Assembly (NCBI GenBank): GCA_964448185.1
Contig: CAYUVO010000030.1
Span: forward strand, 1 to 23,759
Direction: 5' to 3'
Length of the DNA stretch: 23,759 nt
From: OFTM382 sp964448185
GTDB taxonomy: Bacteria; Planctomycetota; Phycisphaerae; Phycisphaerales; UBA1924
Shown: positions 1 through 8,546 of the stretch, one piece after another
How the letters are laid out: every line of letters starts with the position of its first letter
Numbering within the stretch: the stretch's first letter is position 1
Notes under the pieces: generated by a model
Seen by the model: only the letters and a program-made list of their open reading frames with translations
What the model was told of the DNA's origin: nothing
Database searches by the model: none
Position numbers and translations under genes: made by a program

Positions 1-603
1 GAGGCCGGCCATATCGGGAACGGGGACGCGGTTTACTTGTTCGGGAGCGACGGGCGAACGAGCGGCAGCATTGACTATGAATCGGGGCACCTTACACCTT
101 ATCTGGGAGCTTGGCGGGGGGAGCGATCGGTATACGAGTGTCCCGAGCAGCGGTGGGGGACGTATTCATCGCAGACACGGATCGACGAGCCGACGACGAC
201 GTATGGGTACAACGGGTATTACCTTTCGCCCAAGCACACGCCGGGGTATGGCGGGCAGTGGGGCGCGATCGGTTCGCAGCGATGGCAAAGGCTCAGCACG
301 ATCGAACGCCCCTCGGATGTGCTGGTGTTTGCGGACACGATGCTGGTGCTCGGGCGCAGGCTTCGGAGCACGGCGTTGCTCGATCCGCCGAGGCTGTTTG
401 ACGGTCGCGGTGGGTGGGAAGTCAACGGCTCACCCACCACGAGCTTTCGTCACAACGGCTCGACGGCATCGGCATTGGCGGACGGGTCGGCTCGTGTGTT
501 TGCATCGCAGCGAGACTGGCTGACCGATGTGAACGCGGAGGTCGGATCGGTCGAGGTCGATGAGCGTGTGCATTATGTGCCCGACGCGGGTCGGTGGCGG
601 TGA
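1..603 (+). CDS. DUF1559-like / H-X9-DG pilin-related secreted protein (3' end only)
   Basis: The reading frame is open from the first base of the window and ends with TGA at 601-603, so the 5' end, including any prepilin-like N-terminal helix, lies upstream. The visible 200 residues contain HNGSTASALADG (bases 451-486), a His followed by nine residues and Asp-Gly. This is the H-X9-DG signature of the prepilin-processing-associated C-terminal domain found in large paralogous families of Planctomycetota. These proteins have a type IV pilin-like N-terminus and a globular exported domain; their function is mostly unknown. The internal TTG at 37 is not a convincing start because the frame continues upstream. 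The gene converges on the phosphatase gene with only 6 bases between them. Family membership is fairly secure; the biological role is not known. Confidence 0.75.
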   Translation, partial: EAGHIGNGDAVYLFGSDGRTSGSIDYESGHLTPYLGAWRGERSVYECPEQRWGTYSSQTRIDEPTTTYGYNGYYLSPKHTPGYGGQWGAIGSQRWQRLSTIERPSDVLVFADTMLVLGRRLRSTALLDPPRLFDGRGGWEVNGSPTTSFRHNGSTASALADGSARVFASQRDWLTDVNAEVGSVEVDERVHYVPDAGRWR

Positions 604-609
604 GCGAGT

Positions 610-1410
610 TTAGCTGGCGGGTTTGAGTAACTTGAGAACCGCGTCGTGGATGGTTCCTGCGGTGACGAGGCAGACGCCTTGGTGTGCGGTTTGGGTGCCT
701 GACCAGTCGGTGCAGAGGCCGCCGGCTTCGCGGTGAATGACGGTCATGGGTGCGATGTCCCATGGATGGACCAGCGGTTCGATGACCACATCAACGCGGC
801 CCGTCGCGGCGAGTACATGCGCGTAGCAATCGCTCCAGCCTCGGGTATCGCCGAAGGCATCGAGCAGCTTGTGCAGCGTGGCTTGAAGCTCGGGCGTGTC
901 GAAGTAATCGGGTGAAGTGGCACAGGCGAGGGCATTGGTTATCTCGGTGCAGGCTCTGAACCGAGCGGGCACGGGTGATGTGGTGTTGGAGGGAAGATGC
1001 CATGCGCCGAGCCCTTGTGCTGCGTAGACGGTTTCGCCGAGCGCGGGCATGTGGATGACTCCGACGCGGGAGATTCCATCGGTTTCGAGGGCGAGGAGGG
1101 TGCCGTAGAGGGGGACTCCTTGGGCGAATGAGAACGTGCCGTCGATGGGGTCAGCGATCCAGCGTCGGCCCGAGGTGCCTGTGGTTTCGCCGAACTCTTC
1201 ACCGAGGAAGCCGTCGTCGGGGTAGTGGTGCGCGATGTGGTCGCGGAGCCATTGTTCGGTGGCGAGGTCGGTTTTGGTGACGATGGAGCCGTCGGGTTTT
1301 TGGTCGGGTTGGTGTGCGCGCTGGTAGAACGCGGGGAGAGTTTGGTCGCCTGCGTGTCGTGTCGCGGCGAGTGCGAACTCAAGCTCGGAACTCCACGGTG
1401 TTTGTGCCAT
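610..1410 (-). CDS. hisN: Inositol-monophosphatase-family phosphatase, histidinol-phosphatase (HisN)-like
   Basis: A 266-residue protein with all the Mg-dependent sugar-phosphatase motifs: VTKTDLATE (44-52), GEE with metal ligand Glu71, WIADPIDGT (84-92) with Asp87 and Asp90, and HPWDIAP (215-221) with Asp218. The length is normal for the family. The segment FAQGVPLYGTLLAL after the DPIDGT motif and the RGWSDCYAHVLAATGRVDVVIEP stretch (190-212) resemble HisN-type histidinol-phosphate phosphatases more than classical SuhB or CysQ, so dephosphorylation of L-histidinol phosphate in histidine synthesis is the best guess. Inositol monophosphatase or another sugar phosphatase remains possible. No his gene lies beside it. 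The start ATG at 1410 has no clear Shine-Dalgarno. A 177-base divergent gap separates it from the kinase gene, and a promoter probably lies there, but I could not pick a convincing one. Confidence 0.82.
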   Translation of the reverse strand: MAQTPWSSELEFALAATRHAGDQTLPAFYQRAHQPDQKPDGSIVTKTDLATEQWLRDHIAHHYPDDGFLGEEFGETTGTSGRRWIADPIDGTFSFAQGVPLYGTLLALETDGISRVGVIHMPALGETVYAAQGLGAWHLPSNTTSPVPARFRACTEITNALACATSPDYFDTPELQATLHKLLDAFGDTRGWSDCYAHVLAATGRVDVVIEPLVHPWDIAPMTVIHREAGGLCTDWSGTQTAHQGVCLVTAGTIHDAVLKLLKPAS

Positions 1411-1587
1411 AGCTACGAGGGTATCGGACGCAATGGAGTGAGGAGATGGGCGGGCTGGTTCTCGGACGGGCGTGTGGAGGAAGTTGTTTTCGCGCGATCG
1501 AGGTCCGAGTTGGACGCATGCGGGGGGTTCGAGAGGCCGATAGCCGAGCGACGGGCCGTGTGGACGGTCCAGAGGGGAATCGCTGCG

Positions 1588-3048
1588 ATGACACCAAAAC
1601 GCTCGGGTCGTGTTGCTGGAGTACCTGCGGTGGCGCTGGTGGTATTGGGTGTCGCAGTCTGCGCACTTGGGGGCGCGGGTGGTGTGTTTTTGCTCTCGAT
1701 GAAATCGGGCGTCGGTGCGGGTTCGGCCGCGAACAACTGGTGGCCTGTGATCGCAGGAAGCGTGGCGCTCGGTGGCGCACTTGCACTGTTCGGCGTTTCG
1801 CGATTGCGGTGGTCTTCGGGTGTGTCGAACGCACTCAAAGCCTTCGCAGCGGGCGAGCGTAGCCCCGACGGGCTTGTGGTCGCGGGGCGTACTGCTGGAA
1901 GCCCGAGTGGGACATGGAATGAGATGGTGGCGTGGGTGGGGGCGATGCAGCAGGCGGACCGCTCGGATCGTGCTGCGGAAGCGATGGCATGCCGGGTAGA
2001 GCGTCCGGGCGATGATTCGTTGGCGGCGGCGGTCGATGCGTTGTGGGTCGGCTTGTTGTTGCTCGATGAGAATCTGGTGATTCGCCAGTGCAACGGCGCG
2101 GCGGGCTCGTTGCTCCGACGTGAAAAAGAGACGCTCGAAGACTCGATGCTTTCGGATGTGCTCGATGATGAACGGGTGCTCAAGGCTGCGAAGTCGGTGG
2201 CGTCAGGTCTGGTTCGTCGAAAATGCACGGTAGAAGTAGAGAACAGCTCAGAAGACGGCGGGCGGAGCGTGCTTCGGTGTTCGGTGCGTCCTTTGCGGAA
2301 GACCGAGAGTTCCTCGATCTTGATGGTGCTCGAAGACGTGACGCAGCAGCACGAAGCGGACCGTGCGCGAAGCGAGCTGGTGGCGCAGGCGGCGCACGAG
2401 CTTCGGACGCCTTTGACGACGATTCGGCTCTATACCGAGGAGCTGATCGAAGGGTTCTCGGAGATGACCCAGGCCGAGCAGGGTGAAGCGATGAACGTGG
2501 TGAGCAGTGAGACACGAAGGCTCGAACGGATCGTCTCGGACATGCTCTCGATGAGCGAGATCGAAGCGGGCAAGCTGTCGATTGTGCAGGACGACGTGCG
2601 AATGGAAGACGTGCTCGATATGTTGCGGCACGATTACGCGGTGCAGGCCCGCGAGCATGGTTTGACGCTCGAGTTTGACTTCTCGCCCAAGCTGCCGGTG
2701 TTGCGTGGAGACCGCGACAAGATCACGCTTGCGATGCACAACTTGGTGTCGAATGCGTTGAAGTACACGCCGCCGGGTGGCGAGGTGCGTGTGACAGCGG
2801 AGTGCGAGGGCGATCGGTTTGTCTTCGAGGTGAGCGACACGGGGATCGGTGTAGCCCCCGAACAGCTCGAACGGGTGTTCGAGAGGTTTTATCGTTGCCG
2901 AGATGAGCGGACGAGTCATGTCGCGGGCACCGGGCTCGGGCTTTCGCTGGCACGAGACGTAGCGCGGTTGCACGGCGGGGACGTGAAGCTCGAATCGGTG
3001 CCCGATAAGGGGAGCCGGTTCATACTGGAGTTGCCCGTCGCGGCGTAG
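1588..3048 (+). CDS. PhoR-like membrane sensor histidine kinase (TM-TM-PAS-HisKA-HATPase)
   Basis: The protein has 486 residues. The frame is open further upstream, to 1225, but that part overlaps the divergent phosphatase gene and looks non-coding. ATG at 1588 is preceded by GAGGGGA (1572-1578) at 9 bases, so I chose it. Two hydrophobic helices (about 12-37 and 52-70) flank a very short periplasmic loop. A PAS-like domain (about 143-255) follows, then the H-box AAHELRTPLTT with phospho-acceptor His270, N-box NLVSNALKYTPPGG (385-398), DTGIG (from Asp417), an F-box (ERVFERFYR) and GTGLGLSLAR. All catalytic motifs look intact. No response regulator is adjacent. The next gene starts 10 bases after the stop with its Shine-Dalgarno overlapping this stop codon, so the kinase is probably the first gene of the pseudopilus operon. 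The small outer loop suggests the signal is sensed in the membrane or through the PAS domain. Confidence 0.93.
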   Translation: MTPKRSGRVAGVPAVALVVLGVAVCALGGAGGVFLLSMKSGVGAGSAANNWWPVIAGSVALGGALALFGVSRLRWSSGVSNALKAFAAGERSPDGLVVAGRTAGSPSGTWNEMVAWVGAMQQADRSDRAAEAMACRVERPGDDSLAAAVDALWVGLLLLDENLVIRQCNGAAGSLLRREKETLEDSMLSDVLDDERVLKAAKSVASGLVRRKCTVEVENSSEDGGRSVLRCSVRPLRKTESSSILMVLEDVTQQHEADRARSELVAQAAHELRTPLTTIRLYTEELIEGFSEMTQAEQGEAMNVVSSETRRLERIVSDMLSMSEIEAGKLSIVQDDVRMEDVLDMLRHDYAVQAREHGLTLEFDFSPKLPVLRGDRDKITLAMHNLVSNALKYTPPGGEVRVTAECEGDRFVFEVSDTGIGVAPEQLERVFERFYRCRDERTSHVAGTGLGLSLARDVARLHGGDVKLESVPDKGSRFILELPVAA

Positions 3049-3058
3049 GAGGTGACCC

Positions 3059-3394
3059 GTGCGGATCGAAGAAACACGACATGGCGCGGTAGCGGTGATT
3101 CGGCCAGTGGGGCCGCTCATTCGCGCGGATGCAGAGCAGTTGCTTGAACGCGCAAGGCAGACCGCTGAGCGTTCATTGGGTCGGCTTGTGCTCGATATGG
3201 AGGGCGTGCCTTACGCGGACAGCATGGGGCTCGAAGCGCTCGCGGACCTCGCGGAGGAGATGGCGGGAGCGGGACGCGAGCTCAAGCTGACGGGTGTGAA
3301 CGAAACGCTGCGTGAGGTGTTCGATGTGACGGAACTATCGGTGTTATTCGAGCATTATGAGGATGTCTCGGCGGCTGCGAGGAGCTTTCTGTGA
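3059..3394 (+). CDS. STAS-domain protein (anti-sigma-factor-antagonist type)
   Basis: A 111-residue single STAS domain. It starts with GTG at 3059, preceded by AGGAGGTGA, which overlaps the end of the kinase gene. The hallmark loop reads YADSMGLEAL (52-61), matching the DSxGL motif of SpoIIAA-like proteins. Ser55 aligns with the serine that is phosphorylated by partner-switching kinases. Single STAS domains act by binding partner kinases, phosphatases or membrane proteins, and have no activity of their own. Here the gene sits between a histidine kinase and the assembly ATPase and overlaps the ATPase start by four bases (GTGA). This suggests it is made together with the filament machine and may relay a signal to it. 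No RsbW-type serine kinase or PP2C phosphatase is seen in the window, so its partner is unknown. Confidence 0.88.
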   Translation: MRIEETRHGAVAVIRPVGPLIRADAEQLLERARQTAERSLGRLVLDMEGVPYADSMGLEALADLAEEMAGAGRELKLTGVNETLREVFDVTELSVLFEHYEDVSAAARSFL

Positions 3395-5148
3395 GCAAGC
3401 CCGAGCAGAAACCCCGCAAGCGGCTCGGCGATCTGCTGGTGGACAGCGGCGCACTGACTTCTGTGCAGCTTGATGCTGCGCTCGCTGAGCAGCAGGCTTC
3501 GGGTCGGGTGCTCGGTGAGTTGCTGGTCGAAGAAGGGATCATCTCGTCGCAGGTGCTTGTGCGGAGTCTGGCCGAGTGCTTGGGTGTTCGTGGGTGTCAT
3601 CTTCGCCACGGGCTCATTGATCCGAGTCTGCTCCCGTTGATCGGTGAGGAAGAAGCCGAGCGGCTCAAGGTGATCCCGATGTTCCGAGTGCGGGACATGC
3701 TGACGGTGGCGATGGCCGAGCCGCAGTCGGTGCCGACGATCGATCGGCTGGCGCATCTTACGGGATGTCGGGTGCGTCCGGTGCTGGCACTCGAACCGAA
3801 CATTCTTGAATACATCAAGAAGTATGCAGGCGGCAACGTTGACGTTGACGAGTTCCTGACATCGCTCGCGGACACCGACGTCGAAGTGGTGCAGCGTGAA
3901 GCGGTCGATGAAGGCCCTAAGACCAATCTCGACAAGATGGTTCAGGGCAGCCCGATTGTGAACCTGGTGAACGTGGCGCTGCTGACCGCGGTGCGTGATG
4001 GTGCGAGTGATATTCACATTGAGCCGCACGCAGCGGGCACGCGGATTCGTTGCCGGATCGATGGTCGTCTTCGTGATCTGATGAATCCGCCGCCGGGGAT
4101 GCACGCGGCGATTGTTTCTCGCGTGAAGGTGATCGGGCTGATGGATATTGCCGAGCGCCGGTTGCCGCAGGAAGGCCGGGTCAAGATTGTCGCCGAGGGC
4201 CGCGAGATTGATCTGCGTGTGAGCAGCATGCCGACGCTCTTGGGCGAGAAGCTCGTCGTGCGGGTTCTCGACAAGGAGAACCTCAAGGTTCGTTTCGAAG
4301 ACCTCGGGTTCAGTACTACGTCGATGAAGGTATTTACTCGCGTGCTCGCTCAGCCTCACGGGCTCGTGTTGGTCACGGGGCCTACGGGTTCTGGCAAGAC
4401 GACGACGCTGTACTCGGCGCTGGATCTGCTGCGCAATCCCGAGACGAACATCGTGACGGTTGAAGACCCCGTGGAGTATCAGCTCGATCTGGTGAACCAG
4501 ACGAATGTGAACGAGGGGATCGGGCTAACGTTTGCGCGCGTGCTCCGAAGCATCCTTCGCCAGGACCCGGACGTGATCATGATCGGTGAGATTCGCGATC
4601 ACGAAACGGCACGAGTTGCGGTGCAAGCAGCGCTCACGGGTCACATGGTGCTCGCGACGCTGCACACGAACGATGCGCCCGGAGCGGTGGCGCGGCTGTT
4701 GGACATGGGGATCGAGTCGTACCTGTTGTCGAGCGCCTTGATCGGCGCAGTTGGTCAGCGGCTTGCACGCCGTGTGTGTGAAGCGTGCGCGATGCGGTAC
4801 CACCCGGCGCAGAGCGTGCTCGATGACGCGGGTCTTGCAGAGGTCGGCTCGGCCACGTTCCGCAAGGGCACGGGGTGTCAGGGTTGTCATAACAGCGGGT
4901 TCAAGGGGCGTGTCGGGATTTATGAGGTCATGGAAGTGACGCCTCCGGTTCGGCGCGTGGTGCATATCGGAGCAGCGACGCACGAGATCAGCAAGGTGCT
5001 CGCGGGCGAGGGGTATGTCACCATGCGTGCCGAGGGGATTCGGCTTGCGCAAGAGGGGCATACGAGTCTCGAAGAAGTCTTGCGTGTCACGAAGTGTGAC
5101 GATATCGAGGAACTCCCCGAGAATCCTGCGGGGAGGATTGCCGCATGA
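3391..5148 (+). CDS. gspE: GspE/PilB-family assembly ATPase with MshEN-type N-terminus
   Basis: A 585-residue hexameric secretion/pilus ATPase that would power pseudopilus assembly from the cytoplasmic face. It starts at GTG 3391, overlapping the STAS stop. The N-terminus (11-63) consists of two 24-residue RLGxLLVxxG-type repeats separated by five residues, the layout of the MshEN domain, which binds cyclic di-GMP in MshE-type ATPases. Next come the GspE N2 region and catalytic core: Walker A GPTGSGKTTT (330-339, Lys336), Walker B DVIMIGEIRD (394-403, Glu400), and the His box GHMVLATLHTND. Near the C-terminus is a tetracysteine zinc site, CEAC (463-466) and CQGC (496-499). All motifs are intact. 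The gene overlaps the gspF-like gene by ATGA. The zinc motif and gene context favour GspE/MshE/PilB over the retraction ATPase PilT. Confidence 0.96.
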   Translation: MSKPEQKPRKRLGDLLVDSGALTSVQLDAALAEQQASGRVLGELLVEEGIISSQVLVRSLAECLGVRGCHLRHGLIDPSLLPLIGEEEAERLKVIPMFRVRDMLTVAMAEPQSVPTIDRLAHLTGCRVRPVLALEPNILEYIKKYAGGNVDVDEFLTSLADTDVEVVQREAVDEGPKTNLDKMVQGSPIVNLVNVALLTAVRDGASDIHIEPHAAGTRIRCRIDGRLRDLMNPPPGMHAAIVSRVKVIGLMDIAERRLPQEGRVKIVAEGREIDLRVSSMPTLLGEKLVVRVLDKENLKVRFEDLGFSTTSMKVFTRVLAQPHGLVLVTGPTGSGKTTTLYSALDLLRNPETNIVTVEDPVEYQLDLVNQTNVNEGIGLTFARVLRSILRQDPDVIMIGEIRDHETARVAVQAALTGHMVLATLHTNDAPGAVARLLDMGIESYLLSSALIGAVGQRLARRVCEACAMRYHPAQSVLDDAGLAEVGSATFRKGTGCQGCHNSGFKGRVGIYEVMEVTPPVRRVVHIGAATHEISKVLAGEGYVTMRAEGIRLAQEGHTSLEEVLRVTKCDDIEELPENPAGRIAA

Positions 5149-6389
5149 AGTACCGATGCACCGCATGGGATAGAGACGGCAGGCGTGTCGAGGAAACGCT
5201 CGATGCGCCCAACGAAGCAGAGGCTCGTGAGGTGATCGCTCGGCGCGGGTTGTTCGTCACCGAGGTCGAACAGGTTGGGTCGGGTGCGAAAGCATCGAAG
5301 GCGTCTTCGGGAGGCAAGGGTTCCAAACGCTTCAAGATCCAAACGGGCAAGGTCAGGATGCTGGCGATGTTCTCTCGTCAGCTTGCGGTGCTGGTTTCTG
5401 CGGGCACGCCGCTGGTTGATGCGCTCGAATCGGTAGAAGTGCAGGCGGGCGAAGGCGAGTTTCGAGACGTGGTCGCCGATGTTCGCAGCCGGGTCGAAGA
5501 GGGCAGCACGCTGTCGGACGCGATGGCGCACCATACCGACTGGTTCAACTCGGTCTCGTTGAGCCTTGTTTCTGCGGGTGAATCGGGCGGTCAGCTCGAC
5601 GCGATGCTCCAGCGTCTTGGCGTTCTCACGCAGCAACAAGCGGCGCTGCGGAGCCAGCTCATCGGTGCGATGGTGTACCCGGCGCTGCTGAGCGTGGTCG
5701 CGGTGTCGGTGTTCTTTTTGATGACCGCGTTTGTGGTGCCGAGATTTAGTGGATTGTTTGAGACGCTCGACGTGCCCTTGCCTGCGACTACAGCGATCCT
5801 GATGTCGTTTAGCGGTTTCCTGCGCGGTTACTGGTGGGCGATTATTCCGACGGTGCTGAGTGTGTTTGTAGCGGGCGTGGTGTGGGCGAGATCAAACTCG
5901 GGCCGCAGGTCGATCGACACGATGCTGGTCCGCACGCCCAAGCTCTCGGTGATGATCCGGTCGTTGGAAGTCGCTCGGCTCACCCGATTGCTCGGCCTGC
6001 TCTTGCAAAGCAAAGTCCCGATGGTCGAATCTATCGAACTAACCCGGGCCTCGCTCAGTAACCGGCACTACCGGGCGTTTATGGACGAGCTGCGGGAATG
6101 CGTGATCGGTGGCGAAACGGTCAGCGCGGTGATGATGCGCAGCGATTTGATCCCGCGGGGCATCTCGCACGCGGTTCGCAACGCTGAAAAAGCGGGCAAG
6201 ATCGGCGAGGTGCTCACGAGTCTTGCGGACTCGATGGATGAAGATAATCAGGTGGTGGTCAAGTCGATGACGAGCTTGCTTGAGCCGTTGATTCTGGTGG
6301 TTCTTGGTGTGATGGTCGGGTTTGTCACGGTGAGCATGTTCATGCCTTTGTTTGATGTGACCGCAGCAGCGGGAGGGGCAAGACCATGA
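5145..6389 (+). CDS. gspF: GspF/PilC-family inner-membrane platform protein
   Basis: This 414-residue protein has the two T2SSF repeats expected of the platform that couples the ATPase to pilin extraction. The first spans about 72-197 and includes FSRQLAVLVSAGTPLVDAL and the LVSAGESGG turn. The second spans about 273-398 and includes ARLTRLLGLLLQSKVPMVESI and RNAEKAGKIGEVL. Transmembrane helices lie at about 173-198, 228-248 and 379-403. The N-terminal 45 residues form the usual small domain (MKYRCTAWDRDGRRVEETLDA), followed by a lysine/serine/glycine-rich linker. The start ATG overlaps the ATPase stop (ATGA) and the stop overlaps the pilM-like start (ATGA), so translation is probably coupled and the products made in fixed proportion. 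Length and domain order are normal. Confidence 0.95.
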   Translation: MKYRCTAWDRDGRRVEETLDAPNEAEAREVIARRGLFVTEVEQVGSGAKASKASSGGKGSKRFKIQTGKVRMLAMFSRQLAVLVSAGTPLVDALESVEVQAGEGEFRDVVADVRSRVEEGSTLSDAMAHHTDWFNSVSLSLVSAGESGGQLDAMLQRLGVLTQQQAALRSQLIGAMVYPALLSVVAVSVFFLMTAFVVPRFSGLFETLDVPLPATTAILMSFSGFLRGYWWAIIPTVLSVFVAGVVWARSNSGRRSIDTMLVRTPKLSVMIRSLEVARLTRLLGLLLQSKVPMVESIELTRASLSNRHYRAFMDELRECVIGGETVSAVMMRSDLIPRGISHAVRNAEKAGKIGEVLTSLADSMDEDNQVVVKSMTSLLEPLILVVLGVMVGFVTVSMFMPLFDVTAAAGGARP

Positions 6390-7360
6390 GCAATGGCATC
6401 AGCGTGGGGATTGATCTAGGGCACCGGCTGCTCAAAGCCGCGTGGCTTGTTCAACCGGGTGACGAACCGGGAATGGTGTGTCTCGAACGAGGCGAATCAA
6501 GCGACGAACAGGCGTTTGATCGACTCCGCGCAGCGCTGGAGTTGCGGGGTGTCCGCCGAGCGATAGTGGGCATCGTGGCGCCGAACGAGCATCTTCAATC
6601 CACGGTGGTCGACGTACCTACTAAGGGCGGGCAGGCTCCGCGCGACGTGATCGCAGGCGGCGAATTTTATCGCCAGCTCGGGATTGATGCGGGGAGCTGT
6701 GAGCTGAGAATGGTTGAGCTTACGACGCCTACCCGGCGCAGCTCGGGTGACACCGTGCTCGTGAGCGGGATTGCTCGCGCGCGGTGCGAGGAACTGTGCA
6801 GATCGGCTAGCGACGCGGGATTTGACGTGGTGTATCTGGGTACGCCGAGCGATGCGTTGATGGCCAGCGGGGTTGTTCCCGGGGGCGATGTGGTCGTGCC
6901 GATGGTTGATGCAGGCTGGGAGAACACGCGGGTTGTGCTCAGCGTGGGCGGCGAAATAAGCCTGCGCCGTGTGGGTTCGGGCCTGGGTCTCAAGGACGTA
7001 CTAACGCCGTTGGCGGAACAGCACGGGGTGGGCGTGGAGTGCATCGAGAGCTTGTTGCTCGATGCGGATCGAGGCGTGGCGTTCGAGAAGGCGTGTTCGA
7101 CTGTGCTCAATCGATGGGCTGCATTGGCGGCCGAGGACGTGCGGGCGGCTTTGTCGTACGCGCACCACCGGTACCCGTCGGTCGACTTTGCAGCATGCAT
7201 ATGCGTAGGCGGCGGGTTTGCAATCGATGCTGTGCGTCATGCATTTGAAGCGGCGGCGACGTTCTCGAACTCTGTGTCCGAGCCGACGGTGCTCGGTTGG
7301 GAAGCGGTTGGAGTTGCTCGGACAGTGGCGGCGAGTTCGATGGGGAGGGTTGCCGCGTGA
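6386..7360 (+). CDS. pilM: PilM-like actin-fold ATPase
   Basis: A 324-residue cytoplasmic protein of the FtsA/PilM actin-like fold. The N-terminus has the phosphate-1 loop VGIDLGHRLLKAAWL (7-21), close to the GIDIGxxxVKxV pattern of PilM. A second loop, VPMVDAGWENTRVVL, and a C-terminal adenosine-type motif, CVGGGFAIDAV, follow at the expected spacing. PilM binds the cytoplasmic tail of PilN and links the ATPase/platform to the PilNOP complex. The next protein in the operon does carry a PilN-type NLLP tail, which strongly supports this assignment. The sequence is more divergent than proteobacterial PilM, for example HRLL in place of the usual small residues in the first loop. The gene overlaps both neighbours by four bases. 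Confidence 0.85.
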   Translation: MSNGISVGIDLGHRLLKAAWLVQPGDEPGMVCLERGESSDEQAFDRLRAALELRGVRRAIVGIVAPNEHLQSTVVDVPTKGGQAPRDVIAGGEFYRQLGIDAGSCELRMVELTTPTRRSSGDTVLVSGIARARCEELCRSASDAGFDVVYLGTPSDALMASGVVPGGDVVVPMVDAGWENTRVVLSVGGEISLRRVGSGLGLKDVLTPLAEQHGVGVECIESLLLDADRGVAFEKACSTVLNRWAALAAEDVRAALSYAHHRYPSVDFAACICVGGGFAIDAVRHAFEAAATFSNSVSEPTVLGWEAVGVARTVAASSMGRVAA

Positions 7361-7989
7361 GTATGACGATCGAAGGGAATCTGCTGCCGGAATCGATCCG
7401 TGCTGCCCGCGCAGCTCGTGGTCGGCTCCGCGCGTGGGTGATGGCAGGCGTTGTTGTTGCGGTTGTCTTGGGGCTGGGCGATCTTGGATTGCGTGTGGTG
7501 GTGCTCGGCCCAGATGCAAGCGAGCAGAGGGCACATGACCAGTTGGTCAAACGGGACGCCGATCTGCGCGATCAACTCGAAGGGTTCGCTTTGGTGCTCG
7601 CAGATGTTCGGCGCCGTACCGCGCTGACTGCGCAGGTGACGACTCGCCCCGATTGGGGTTTGCTGCTCGCAGCGTTGGCGGCCGAGAGATACGAAGATGG
7701 CGACGACACCACCAGCGACGTGATGCTCACCTCGTGTGCGGTGAACGAACTCACCAAGGAGGACGGCGTACGCATCGAAATCAGCGGGCTGAGCCTCTCG
7801 CAAGCAAGCGTCCAGCGGTACGTCATCGCGCTCGAAGAGACGGGTTTGTTCGACAAAGTGGTACTGATTGATACTCGGCGCGCCATCTCGGCTGGGGGTG
7901 AGCGGCTGGCGTTCAACCTTGCTGCCGAGATCGTGGGGGGTAAGGACCGCCGGGTTGATGGCGCAGAGGATGACGAGGGTTCACCATGA
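7357..7989 (+). CDS. pilN: PilN-like fimbrial assembly protein
   Basis: A 210-residue bitopic membrane protein. The start is taken as GTG at 7357, overlapping the pilM-like stop (GTGA); ATG at 7363 is equally possible. The frame is open upstream to 7297 but that part overlaps pilM. The short cytoplasmic tail contains NLLP (8-11), the conserved PilN motif that inserts into a groove of PilM. A transmembrane helix follows at about 26-48, then a coiled-coil stretch (about 52-80) and an alpha/beta domain with SCAVNELTKEDGVRIEISGLSLS, typical of the periplasmic ferredoxin-like fold of PilN. The C-terminus is short and acidic. It would form a heterodimer with the PilO-like product of the next gene, which it overlaps by four bases. 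Confidence 0.85.
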   Translation: MSMTIEGNLLPESIRAARAARGRLRAWVMAGVVVAVVLGLGDLGLRVVVLGPDASEQRAHDQLVKRDADLRDQLEGFALVLADVRRRTALTAQVTTRPDWGLLLAALAAERYEDGDDTTSDVMLTSCAVNELTKEDGVRIEISGLSLSQASVQRYVIALEETGLFDKVVLIDTRRAISAGGERLAFNLAAEIVGGKDRRVDGAEDDEGSP

Positions 7990-8546
7990 AACGCGAAACA
8001 GCCATGCTCAATTTCGGAGGTGTTACTCTGATCGTGAGCCTCGTGGGCGCGTTCTGGCTCGTGAGTGTCAAGCCATCGCTTGCGCGTGCGAAGCAGGCAG
8101 ATGAGCTGCGGGTCTCGATGATCGAGGCCTCGACGCGGGTTCGCACGCTCGAACAGCTCGTTCGGGAGACCGGACTGGAAGTGCAAGAAGCCTCCGAGCA
8201 ACTCGAGAGCGTGAGCATTCGGCTGGTGTCGATCGACGAACGCAACACGCGGCTTGCGGACCTGACCGCGTTGGCAACGGAGGTCGGCCTTGAGGTTGAT
8301 GAGGTGTCGCCGAGCGAGCCTGTCTCCGGTGAGTTGTTCGACGAAGTCAAGATCAGACTCCGTGGCAGAGGCTCGTTCCCGGACCTCGCACGCTTTATGC
8401 ACCGGCTCGCGGTTGAGCAACCCGATACCGAAGTTCGGACCTTCCGTACCGCTGGTAACGGCGGTGGGGGAGGTGAGGCGGTGTTCGAGATGTGGCTGGT
8501 GTGGCGGGCGCTGCCTAGCGAAGATTCGCGCAGCACTTCTCCTTGA
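7986..8546 (+). CDS. pilO: PilO-like membrane assembly protein
   Basis: This 186-residue protein has an N-terminal transmembrane helix (about 9-27), a long heptad-like coiled coil (about 32-85, rich in Leu/Glu/Arg) and a small C-terminal alpha/beta domain (about 90-180, including FDEVKIRLRGRGSFPDLARFMHRL). This is the PilO/GspM layout, and the FPDLARFMHRL helix is typical of PilO. A glycine run (bases 8459-8473) forms a flexible loop between the last strands. Its position directly after the pilN-like gene, with ATGA overlap, supports the assignment. Sequence identity to characterised PilO is probably low; the call rests on architecture, motif and synteny. Confidence 0.8.
   Translation: MKRETAMLNFGGVTLIVSLVGAFWLVSVKPSLARAKQADELRVSMIEASTRVRTLEQLVRETGLEVQEASEQLESVSIRLVSIDERNTRLADLTALATEVGLEVDEVSPSEPVSGELFDEVKIRLRGRGSFPDLARFMHRLAVEQPDTEVRTFRTAGNGGGGGEAVFEMWLVWRALPSEDSRSTSP

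Noticed and set aside
1225..1587. Upstream extension of the histidine kinase reading frame
   Set aside because: It overlaps the divergent phosphatase gene, and ATG 1588 has a good Shine-Dalgarno followed directly by a membrane helix.
2248..4359. Minus-strand open frames opposite the kinase, STAS and gspE genes
   Set aside because: The opposite strand carries intact catalytic motifs; these frames have shadow-type composition and no recognisable family.
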